Shown: positions 33,752 through 40,625 of the stretch, piece after piece
Position numbering within the stretch: the stretch's first letter is position 1
How the letters are laid out: each line of letters starts with the position of its first letter
Origin: Gluconobacter cerevisiae
GTDB taxonomy: Bacteria > Pseudomonadota > Alphaproteobacteria > Acetobacterales > Acetobacteraceae
NCBI RefSeq assembly: GCF_015244675.1
Contig: NZ_JABCQO010000001.1
Location: 1-64,000 of the forward strand
Direction: 5' to 3'
DNA length: 64,000 bases
The notes under the pieces: generated by a model
What the model saw: the letters and a program-made list of their open reading frames with translations, nothing else
Databases searched by the model: none
What the model was told of the DNA's origin: nothing
Made by a program: the position numbers and the translations under genes

Positions 33752-34174
33752 CTACAGACGCGAGGCGCGATCCATGCGATGCGCTTCGCGGTAGGTCAGC
33801 GGCATGACCGTCAGACCCTGAACCGTTTCGATCACGTCCAGCTCCGCATTCCCCAGCAGACGCACCAGCGCATCCCGAGGTGTATAGAACCCTCTGACGG
33901 GCACACTGCTCCCATCCTGCAAAAGCGCATCATCCATCAATACCGGACATTGCGTTTTGCGCTCCAGTTCCGCGACGGCCACTCCAAGGGCCTTCGTGTC
34001 GATCTGCAAGACTGCTTTGCGAACCGGACAGATGTCGGGCGTCCGCGTCACGGTTTTGCCCGAGACCGACATCCCTAGAATGCACACGCACACCAGCACG
34101 CGCAGCCCCATCCGCACAGATCCGGATGCCAGACGACGCCATTTGAAACGTTCAGGATACGGACGATCTCGCAT
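33752..34174 (-). CDS. Stand-alone STN-domain (secretin/TonB short N-terminal domain) protein
   Basis: 140 aa. After a basic N-terminus comes a signal/anchor helix (MGLRVLVCVCILGMSVSG). The remainder is a single STN domain: AVLQIDTKALGVAVAELERK, VRGFYTPRDALVRLLG and LDVIETVQGLTVMPL match the beta-alpha-beta pattern of the signalling domain of FecA-type receptors and of secretins. No receptor or secretin is fused to it and no FecR/FecI gene is adjacent. GGGAGAG lies 9 nt before the start at 34174; ATG 34111 is an alternative. Possible role: a free periplasmic partner for a TonB receptor or an anti-sigma relay. Function unproven. Confidence 0.75.
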   Translation of the reverse strand: MRDRPYPERFKWRRLASGSVRMGLRVLVCVCILGMSVSGKTVTRTPDICPVRKAVLQIDTKALGVAVAELERKTQCPVLMDDALLQDGSSVPVRGFYTPRDALVRLLGNAELDVIETVQGLTVMPLTYREAHRMDRASRL

Positions 34175-34296
34175 GCCCGTGACTCTCCCCTGGGCACACC
34201 CATCTCATACGTCTGACAGGACCGCCAGACGATAGAACGCCACAGCCGGAAGGATGCCTTACTCCTCCCGTTCTTTTGAAGAGCAGAACGAAAGAC

Positions 34297-34839
34297 CTAA
34301 AATGTCGGCGGCGTACAGGCGCTGATGATCTCGCATCCTTCAGAGCTCAGGCATCGGAACCGGTGCGGCTGGCTGCTGTTGAAATGATACGCATCTCCCG
34401 GCTCAAGGATTTCCTGCTGTTCCCCGACCGTGATCTCCACGCGCCCCTGCAAGACGAAACCACCTTCTTCGCCTTCATGGGCATAAACCGCAGCCCCGGT
34501 ATCGGCACCAAACGCATAGTTTTCCCGCAAAATCTGGAGCGTTCGCCTACAGGACGGCACCCCCACCTGCCGGAACACCACACCGTCCTGCTCAAACGTC
34601 AGCAGTTCATCCGCCCGATAGAAGATTTTCTCATCCCCCTCCGGCACGAGACTGAAAAACTCGCCAAGCGTTACGGGGATGCCATCCAGAACCCGCTTGA
34701 GCGTCCCGACCGAAGGATTCATGCCCCCGGATTCGATCAGGGAAATTGTGGAATTGGTGACGCCGGTCCGCTTGGCCAGTTCACGCTGGGACAGATTTCT
34801 GGCCGTCCGGACAAACCGCAGGCGCGCTCCCAGATCCAT
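34297..34839 (-). CDS. XRE-family regulator with cupin domain (PuuR-like)
   Basis: 180 aa. HTH about 5-60 (LRFVRTARNLSQRELAKRTG then VTNSTISLIESGGMNPSVGT), followed by a cupin domain about 105-175 (VYAHEGEEGGFVLQGRVEIT, LEPGDAYHFNSSQPHRFRCL). This architecture is that of PuuR and relatives, which control polyamine or amino-acid catabolism genes. None of those genes is in the window, so the target is unknown. GGGGCAGG precedes the start. It is divergent from the small membrane protein. Confidence 0.9.
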   Translation of the reverse strand: MDLGARLRFVRTARNLSQRELAKRTGVTNSTISLIESGGMNPSVGTLKRVLDGIPVTLGEFFSLVPEGDEKIFYRADELLTFEQDGVVFRQVGVPSCRRTLQILRENYAFGADTGAAVYAHEGEEGGFVLQGRVEITVGEQQEILEPGDAYHFNSSQPHRFRCLSSEGCEIISACTPPTF

Positions 34840-35093
34840 CCTGCCCCATGCCCCCTATCCTGTTTCGTGTCATGAGTATGTCATATCGAAACAGAAAGGA
34901 AACCTCGAAAATCATCATACCTGTAGGTGGTATTTGTTTTTTATATCTCTGCTCCGACAAAGGGATGATGGTCTGGAACATATGGCTCGGAGCGCCGTTC
35001 TGGAGTAGACAAACAACCAGAATGGCGTGTGCGGACTTCCGGCTGTTCCAGTCACGGCTCCGCGACTTTAGGCAGAGACAGGATGGACGACTG
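34840..35093. other. Intergenic region between XRE regulator and membrane protein
   Basis: 254 bp. An in-frame extension of the membrane protein back to 34848 is open but reads as an unlikely Cys/Met/Trp mix without membrane topology, and base composition is lower in GC. I treat it as promoter region. Confidence 0.4.
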
Positions 35094-35444
35094 ATGCTGT
35101 ATGCTTCGACAGGATGTTTCACTCTTACGGTGATCATGGGCGTGTGGCTCGCTATTTTCGCGGCCCGCTACAAGCGCCCTTTCAGCTTCCTCACACCCGT
35201 CCATGTCGGATCGGCGATTATAGGTGCCGTCTTTCTCGTCATCGCCATCAGCAATGGTGACAGGCGGCTCATGCTGAACGTGGCGCTCGCCGTCGCCATT
35301 GCGGCTTTCGGCGTTCTGATGGCTTTTTTCCGCAGGCGCGGGGCCATGATCGCACCGCTTTATATGTGCCATATCCTGCTGGCAGTAATGTTCTATTTCT
35401 CGATAGTCTGCTTCACGATTTTTCCGAATTTCGGCCTCGACTGA
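35094..35444 (+). CDS. Small integral membrane protein, unknown function
   Basis: 116 aa from the chosen ATG, which has AGGATGGA 7-14 nt upstream. Four hydrophobic segments: LTVIMGVWLAIFAARY, VGSAIIGAVFLVIAI, MLNVALAVAIAAFGVLMAFF and MCHILLAVMFYFSIVCFTIF. I do not recognise the family. An alternative start at 34848 would give 198 aa. It converges with the sulfide module with 12 bp between stops, but nothing shows a link to it. Confidence 0.6.
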   Translation: MLYASTGCFTLTVIMGVWLAIFAARYKRPFSFLTPVHVGSAIIGAVFLVIAISNGDRRLMLNVALAVAIAAFGVLMAFFRRRGAMIAPLYMCHILLAVMFYFSIVCFTIFPNFGLD

Positions 35445-35456
35445 CGCTCCTTACCC

Positions 35457-36251
35457 TTACAGCGCGGCGAGACTTTTCCAGATCATGTAAGCCGCAACTG
35501 TGAAAATGACACAGGCAAAGAACGTCGTTAGCGCGGGACCTGAACCTGAAAGACGTTTCGCAGCCCGGGTACCAAGGAAACTACCTACCACACCGCCCGC
35601 AACGAACAGCAGACCCATCACCCAGTCCACATAGCCTGACAGCATGTAACTCAGCGCCGTACTCGCGCCCAGCGCTGCCACTGCAACCAGCGAAGTCCCG
35701 ACCGCATTGAGAATGGGCATCCGTGTGCAAGCAATCAGCGCCGGGACGATCAGAAACCCGCCGCCAATTCCGAAAAACCCGGAGAGCACTCCCGTCCCCG
35801 CCCCGGCCATCATAACGCGCGGCATGTTCTGACGGTTACATGCCGCTCCGGCCTCACCTTTGTTGCGACGTCCCCGCAGCATGAGCACACCGACCACAAC
35901 CATCAGCAGCGCAAAACACAGCAACAGCTTTTCGCCATTAACCGCCTTGCCAAACGCCGCCCCGATGAACGCACCGGCCACCCCGCACGGTGCGAAAATG
36001 CCCGCACATTTCCATTTGACCGTCCCCGCGCGGGCATGGCTGACCAGTCCGGCCAGAGCGTTGACCGCCACCGCCATGGCGCTCGTTCCGATGGCGACAT
36101 GGGCGTTTTTCACGCCAACGACATAGACCATCAGGGGAACGGCCAGAATGGACCCGCCGCCCCCGATCAGTCCCAGCGTAAACCCGATCAGAACACCGCA
36201 GGCCAATTCAAGGGCAATATGCACGATCTGCTCAGCCGCCCTTTTTCGCAT
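35457..36251 (-). CDS. TauE/SafE-family sulfite/anion exporter
   Basis: 264 aa with about 8 helices and the two family repeats, GFTLGLIGGGGSILAVPLMV and GVLSGFFGIGGGFLIVPALI. TauE/SafE proteins move sulfite, thiosulfate or organosulfonates across the inner membrane. Placed after a sulfide:quinone oxidoreductase and a persulfide dioxygenase, it would export sulfite made from persulfide oxidation, as in bigR-type operons. The ATG at 36251 overlaps the preceding gene by 20 bp; a GTG at 36224 is an alternative that removes the overlap. Confidence 0.88.
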   Translation of the reverse strand: MRKRAAEQIVHIALELACGVLIGFTLGLIGGGGSILAVPLMVYVVGVKNAHVAIGTSAMAVAVNALAGLVSHARAGTVKWKCAGIFAPCGVAGAFIGAAFGKAVNGEKLLLCFALLMVVVGVLMLRGRRNKGEAGAACNRQNMPRVMMAGAGTGVLSGFFGIGGGFLIVPALIACTRMPILNAVGTSLVAVAALGASTALSYMLSGYVDWVMGLLFVAGGVVGSFLGTRAAKRLSGSGPALTTFFACVIFTVAAYMIWKSLAAL

Positions 36252-37920
36252 TCAGGGGCTTGGGCGCGACCATAAGTTCACGCCCCTTGAGCATCCCGTC
36301 CCAGTACATCAGCGGCATGATGTATTTCTTGAGCCACCAGGCCAGACGCGTCGGCTTTTGCCCGTTAAGCAGCCATTTCGGCAGCGTCGGCGCCAGTTTG
36401 CCGCCATAGCTGAACTCGGCCAGCACGATCCGTCCGTTTTCCACCGTCAGCGGACAGGCACCATAGCCCTCATATTCCGAAACCGGCCCCTGATGCTTCA
36501 GAAACGCCAGCACATTGGTCGCCACCACAGGCGCCTGCACACGAACTGCCGCTGCTGTCTTGGCGCAAGACGTTCCAATCACATCTCCAAGGGCAAACAC
36601 ATCCGGGAAACGCACATGCTGCAACGTTGCAGGATTGACCTCGACGAACCCGTCCGATCCCGAGAGCGCGCTCTCGCGGATCACCTGAGGCGCGCTCTGC
36701 GGCGGCACGACATGCAACATGTCGAACGTCCGCTCAACCCGTTCCACATTATCTCCAACCTTGCGTTCGAAGACGGCCTTGCGGTTCGGACCATCCACTT
36801 CCACAAGCTTTGATCCGGTGTGCAATCCGACATGGTAGCGCTTGATGTACTCCATCAGCGGCGGCACGAAGTCCTTCACACCGAACAGTCCCGGTGTCGC
36901 GGTATCAAATTCGACCGAAATGCTATCCAGAACGCCACGACGCTTCCACGCATCACAGGACAGATATACGGCCTTCTGCGGCGCCCCCGCACATTTGATC
37001 GGCATGGGAGGCTGCGTGAAAATCGCCGTACCATTCTTGAGCTGCTGCACAAGCTGCCAGGTATAGGGCGCCAGATCGAAACGATAGTTCGAGGTCACGC
37101 CGTTCTTGCCCAGTGTCTCCGCCAGACCCGGAATGGCGTCCCAATTCAGCGTAATGCCCGTCGCCACGACCAGCGCGTCATAGGACACGACCGTGCCGTC
37201 CGTCAGCACCACTTCGCGCACATCCGGCCGAAACAGCTTTGCCGCCTGCTTTACCCAGACAACGTCCTTCGGCATGACATCCGCTTCCTTGCGGCGCGTT
37301 TGTGCGGCCTGAAAAACACCGCCACCCACAAGCGTCCAACCCGGCTGGTAGAAATGCTCGTTCGACGGCTCCACCACACCAATCGACAGATTCCGATTGC
37401 GCTTGAGCAGGCTTCCCGCAGTCGACAGACCACCCGCACCACCGCCGATGATCAGAACCTGAAAATGAGCTGCGTCCTTTCGCGGGGCCGCCGCCGGCGC
37501 GGCCACACGCTCGATCCGTGTCCGCAGACGGCTGATATCCACACCAGCCCGCTCCGTTGCCGCAAAGATTTCCGCGGCAGGGCGTTTGCCAGCCTCGGCC
37601 AGGGCCCAGATCTGCCCCGCCCGCGTGCCGGAGCGGCAATAGCCCACGACAGGCGCGGGCAGCGTTGCCAGAATCTGTCGCGTTTCGGCGATCTGGGCGT
37701 CGCTCGGCACCGTACCGGATTTCACCGGGATTGCAGCGAACGCCAGCCCTGCTTCCTTCGCGGCAGCCTCGATTACTTTCATTTCCGGCTGGTCCGGCGC
37801 TTCCCCATCAGGACGGAAGCAGAGGATTGTATGAAATCCCTCAGCCTTCAGATCGGCAATATCCTGCACGGCAATCTGGGGGGAAATGGCATAGCTGTCG
37901 GTCAGATGACGGGTTGGCAT
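36232..37920 (-). CDS. DUF442-sulfide:quinone oxidoreductase fusion
   Basis: 562 aa. Residues 1-115 are a DUF442 (TIGR01244, phosphatase/rhodanese-like) domain with C95-R-S-G-T-R100. After an Ala/Pro linker, residues 152-562 are an SQR-type FAD oxidoreductase: GGGAGG dinucleotide motif at 159-164, FYQPGWTLVGGG, redox Cys310 in KCAGAPQK, and FAD-closing FALGDVIGTSCAKTAAAV with C452, then YGACPLTVENGR. It resembles type II SQR (human SQOR). It would oxidise sulfide to persulfide and pass electrons to ubiquinone, with the DUF442 domain handling the persulfide. In known bigR operons DUF442 is joined to the dioxygenase, not to SQR. It follows the dioxygenase gene by 55 bp. Confidence 0.92.
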   Translation of the reverse strand: MPTRHLTDSYAISPQIAVQDIADLKAEGFHTILCFRPDGEAPDQPEMKVIEAAAKEAGLAFAAIPVKSGTVPSDAQIAETRQILATLPAPVVGYCRSGTRAGQIWALAEAGKRPAAEIFAATERAGVDISRLRTRIERVAAPAAAPRKDAAHFQVLIIGGGAGGLSTAGSLLKRNRNLSIGVVEPSNEHFYQPGWTLVGGGVFQAAQTRRKEADVMPKDVVWVKQAAKLFRPDVREVVLTDGTVVSYDALVVATGITLNWDAIPGLAETLGKNGVTSNYRFDLAPYTWQLVQQLKNGTAIFTQPPMPIKCAGAPQKAVYLSCDAWKRRGVLDSISVEFDTATPGLFGVKDFVPPLMEYIKRYHVGLHTGSKLVEVDGPNRKAVFERKVGDNVERVERTFDMLHVVPPQSAPQVIRESALSGSDGFVEVNPATLQHVRFPDVFALGDVIGTSCAKTAAAVRVQAPVVATNVLAFLKHQGPVSEYEGYGACPLTVENGRIVLAEFSYGGKLAPTLPKWLLNGQKPTRLAWWLKKYIMPLMYWDGMLKGRELMVAPKPLNAKKGG

Positions 37921-37975
37921 GGAAATTCACTCCAGAAACAATAAAGACGGCACAACCGTGCCGGATTGTTGGAAT

Positions 37976-38902
37976 TCAAACGCGATTGACGGGGATCTTG
38001 ATGTAGCTCACGCCGTCTGCTTCAGGTTCGGGGAGGTGCCCACCGCGCATATTGACCTGCACGGACGGCATCAGCAGACGGGGCATTGCAAGCGTGGCAT
38101 CGCGCGCCGTGCGCATTTGCACGAACTCTTCTTCGCTCACACCATCATGAACATGAATATTGTAACCGCGCTCGTGTCCGACAGTCGTCAGCCAGACATA
38201 CTCGTCCCGTCCCGGTGCCTTGTAGTCATGACACAGGAACAGCCGCGTCTCGACAGGAAGTGACAGGAGCCGACGGATGGAGCGAAACAACTGCCGCGGA
38301 TCACCACCCGGAAAATCCGCCCGCGCCGTACCGAAATCCGGCATGAAGATCGTATCGCCCACGAAAGCCGCATCACCGATCACGAACGCCATATCCGCAG
38401 GTGTGTGACCCGGAACATGCAGCACCGTCACGGGAAGTTCCCCAATCTGGAACGTCTCGCCATCACGGAACAGACGGTCAAACTGCGACCCGTCCCGCGC
38501 AAACCGCGTTCCCGCGTTGAAGATCTTGCCGAACACAGCCTGAACCAGCGTGATATCCGCGCCGATCCCCAACTTGCCACCAATTTTTTCCTGCAACCAC
38601 GGAGCAGCGGAGAGATGGTCCGCATGGGCATGCGTCTCAAGCTGCCAGTCCACAGTCAGGCCTTCGCGCCCGACATAATCGACAATTGCCTGCGCCGAAC
38701 CATGCGACGTGCGTCCGGCCGCAGCGTCATAATCGAGGACACTGTCAATAACGGCAGCGTGCTTCGTGACAGGGCAATGGACCACATGCGTCGCGGTGTT
38801 CGTGGCTTCATCGAAAAACGTACAGACGACGGGAACGGGCGTCGCACCTTGCTCGGTTCGCCGGATCTGGCCGGTCGCGGCCTGAATTGCTGCATCGTGC
38901 AT
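37976..38902 (-). CDS. ETHE1/Blh-like persulfide dioxygenase (metallo-beta-lactamase fold)
   Basis: 308 aa. Metal motif H91-A-H93-A-D95-H96, then LHVPGHTPADMAFVIGDAAF with its metal His, GDTIFMPDFGTARADFPGG and LCHDY with the last His: the ETHE1/Blh pattern with a single Fe(II). It oxidises glutathione persulfide to sulfite and GSH. The start at 38902 has GAAGGTGA upstream; a longer open frame to 38983 would run through the operator region and is rejected. First gene of the minus-strand operon blh-like, sqr fusion, tauE-like. Confidence 0.92.
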   Translation of the reverse strand: MHDAAIQAATGQIRRTEQGATPVPVVCTFFDEATNTATHVVHCPVTKHAAVIDSVLDYDAAAGRTSHGSAQAIVDYVGREGLTVDWQLETHAHADHLSAAPWLQEKIGGKLGIGADITLVQAVFGKIFNAGTRFARDGSQFDRLFRDGETFQIGELPVTVLHVPGHTPADMAFVIGDAAFVGDTIFMPDFGTARADFPGGDPRQLFRSIRRLLSLPVETRLFLCHDYKAPGRDEYVWLTTVGHERGYNIHVHDGVSEEEFVQMRTARDATLAMPRLLMPSVQVNMRGGHLPEPEADGVSYIKIPVNRV

Positions 38903-38944
38903 GGCGTTCACCTTCTGGCTGCGGAGTGTCTTTACGACACTTTC

Positions 38945-38962
38945 ATTAACTGTTAAGTTAAT
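38945..38962. promoter_or_regulatory. Operator-like palindrome in divergent sulfide-response promoter
   Basis: ATTAAC-TGTTAA-GTTAAT: perfect 6-bp arms with a 6-bp centre, in an AT-rich patch between the dioxygenase (start 38902) and the peroxiredoxin-arsR operon (start 39011). The only regulator encoded here is the ArsR protein, whose family binds such dyads. This is the likely autoregulatory site controlling both directions. Confidence 0.55.
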
Positions 38963-39010
38963 ATTGTAAGTGTTGCATGTCAAGCGCCCTGATGCTTTTG
39001 GAACCGGACC

Positions 39011-39658
39011 ATGACCGTATCCCCTCCCGCTGAATCTTTTCTTCCGTCCCTACGCATCGGCGACCGCGCTCCTGATTTCAGCGCCCGGACCACGCATGGG
39101 GAGTTCATCATGAGCGCCCTGCGCGGACACTGGGTGCTGCTGTTTGCCCATCCGGCCGATTTCACACCTGTCTGCACCAGCGAATTCATCGCCCTGGCTC
39201 GTAGCGCGGAAGAGTTCCAGCAGCGGGATTGCGCGCTCCTCGGGATCTCCGCAGACAGCCTGCCCGCCCATCTGGCCTGGGTGAACGCAATCCGGACCCA
39301 GTTCGACGTTCACGTCCCCTTCCCCATCATCGAAGACCCGTCCCTCGCCGTCGCCAAGGCCTACGGTATGCTCGATAGCACGGCACAGGACAGCGCGACG
39401 GTCCGCTCCGTTTTCATGATTGACCCCACGGGCATCGTCCGGGCCATCCTGAACTACCCCGCCACGGTCGGGCGCTCCGTCCCGGAACTCCTGCGACTGC
39501 TCTGCGCCCTACAGGAAGTGGACCGTGCGGGCGCCCTCACGCCTGAAAGCTGGCAACCCGGACAGCGCACCATCGCTCCCCCACTCCAGACGCAGGCCGC
39601 CGTGGAAAAAGCCGGAGCCAAATGGTTCTTCCAGCCCATGCCCCGGGAGCGTTCATGA
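39011..39658 (+). CDS. 1-Cys peroxiredoxin (Prx6-type)
   Basis: 215 aa AhpC/TSA-fold peroxidase. Peroxidatic Cys55 in HPADFTPVCTSE. The C-terminal RTIAPPLQTQAAVEKAGAKW region and the VRSVFMIDPTGIVRAILNYP strand are typical of the longer Prx6 branch. A second Cys lies in LLRLLCALQ but not at the usual resolving position. Reduces peroxides; persulfides are also plausible substrates given its coupling to an ArsR gene beside sulfide-oxidation genes. Its stop overlaps the arsR start by ATGA. Confidence 0.92.
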   Translation: MTVSPPAESFLPSLRIGDRAPDFSARTTHGEFIMSALRGHWVLLFAHPADFTPVCTSEFIALARSAEEFQQRDCALLGISADSLPAHLAWVNAIRTQFDVHVPFPIIEDPSLAVAKAYGMLDSTAQDSATVRSVFMIDPTGIVRAILNYPATVGRSVPELLRLLCALQEVDRAGALTPESWQPGQRTIAPPLQTQAAVEKAGAKWFFQPMPRERS

Positions 39659-40038
39659 CCGTCCTGCTTCCCCTTGAGAAAAGTCGCGAACTGGCGGAAT
39701 GGTTGCGCATCCTCGCCCAGCCACAGCGACTCATGATCCTCTCAGCCCTGCTCGACAGCACCCATGCCGTCAGCGAAATCGAAACCATGACCGGCATCGG
39801 ACAGCCGACACTGAGCCAGCATCTGGGCGCCCTCAGACGTGCAGGACTCATCGAATCCCAGCGTGAATCCCGCGCCATCCATTACTGCTGGGCCGATACT
39901 CCAGATGCCCGACGGGCGCGCGTTCTTCTGATGAGCCTGCAACCCGGAGCACTCCCGCCCGAGCTTCCTGCCCCCATTACTGACGTCGCACCCGGCCCGG
40001 CTGCCTCGGCGCGATTTGCTCGTATTCTTCATTCCTGA
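39655..40038 (+). CDS. ArsR-family transcriptional repressor (BigR/SqrR position)
   Basis: 127 aa winged HTH: AEWLRILAQPQRLMILSALL, then IGQPTLSQHLGALRRAGLIE recognition helix and ESRAIHYCWAD wing. BigR and SqrR sense persulfide with two cysteines; this protein has only one Cys, in the wing (HYC), so a different sensing chemistry or ligand is implied. Position, divergent to the persulfide dioxygenase/SQR operon and coupled to a peroxiredoxin, marks it as the local regulator. The start at 39655 overlaps the peroxiredoxin stop and has GGGAG upstream. Confidence 0.9.
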   Translation: MTVLLPLEKSRELAEWLRILAQPQRLMILSALLDSTHAVSEIETMTGIGQPTLSQHLGALRRAGLIESQRESRAIHYCWADTPDARRARVLLMSLQPGALPPELPAPITDVAPGPAASARFARILHS

Positions 40039-40056
40039 CAGTCCTCAATCAGGAAT
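40031..40056 (+). terminator. Hairpin at the end of the arsR gene
   Basis: ATTCCTGA and TCAGGAAT form a perfect 8-bp stem with a 10-nt loop, covering the arsR stop codon. No T tract follows, so an operator or mRNA-end structure is also possible. Confidence 0.4.
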
Positions 40057-40165
40057 TAAAGAGTCCTTATTAGGAAATATTTCACCCCTGTCGGGCCGAT
40101 AAAGTTTCTTCAGACTGAAACTGTAAAAAGCCCCATACGCTTACCTAGCAATAAGGAGAAAACAC

Positions 40166-40423
40166 ATGATCCGTTATTGTATCGCTCTGGCCGGACTGAC
40201 ATTTGCACTCACGCACGGCGCTTCCGCCGCAACCCGTGAAGAACAGACGAAAGCCTGCAAGGGCGATGCGCTGCGCCTGTGCGCGCTGGCCATTCCCAAC
40301 GAAGCCAAGATCACAGCCTGCATGCAGAAGAAGATCGACAAGCTTTCTCCGAAATGCCGTGCGATGTTCACATCTGCGCCCCAGACCAAAAAGGCTCCCG
40401 CCCCCAAGCCGAAACAGGACTGA
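40166..40423 (+). CDS. Small secreted Cys-rich (GLG1-type repeat) protein
   Basis: 85 aa: signal peptide (YCIALAGLTFALTHGASA) and a mature part of about 63 residues with four cysteines in the order ACKGDALRLC...ITACMQKKIDKLSPKCRAMF, ending in a Lys/Pro-rich tail. The C-x(3)D-x(2)-RLC and C-x(9)-LSP-x-C spacing matches the cysteine-rich repeat of Golgi apparatus protein 1 (PF00839), found singly in many alphaproteobacterial periplasmic proteins of unknown function. AAGGAG lies about 8 nt before the ATG. Free-standing gene between the arsR and lacI genes. Confidence 0.85.
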   Translation: MIRYCIALAGLTFALTHGASAATREEQTKACKGDALRLCALAIPNEAKITACMQKKIDKLSPKCRAMFTSAPQTKKAPAPKPKQD

Positions 40424-40455
40424 TCTCCAGTCGAAAAACGGTTTGACCGGTCCGT

Positions 40456-40483
40456 GATTGCGAAATCTATCATTTTCGCAATC
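40456..40483. terminator. Perfect 10-bp hairpin downstream of the Cys-rich gene
   Basis: GATTGCGAAA and TTTCGCAATC enclose an 8-nt loop, 33 bp after the stop of the 85-aa gene. It has the look of a transcription terminator but without a T tract. Confidence 0.5.
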
Positions 40484-40625
40484 CCTCCCGCGTCCGTGAC
40501 TGGTTTCTATCCAGCAGACTGGATATGGTGCCACCAGTAGTTTTTAAGAGAAAACTGACATCATACCGCAGCCGTCAGGATCGGCCCTGACAGGTCTGGT
40601 GTCTTTTGCTGGACAGACCGGAACA

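Noticed and set aside
38903-38983. Longer start for the persulfide dioxygenase
   Set aside because: It would place the operator-like palindrome inside the coding region and lacks a Shine-Dalgarno; ATG 38902 has one.
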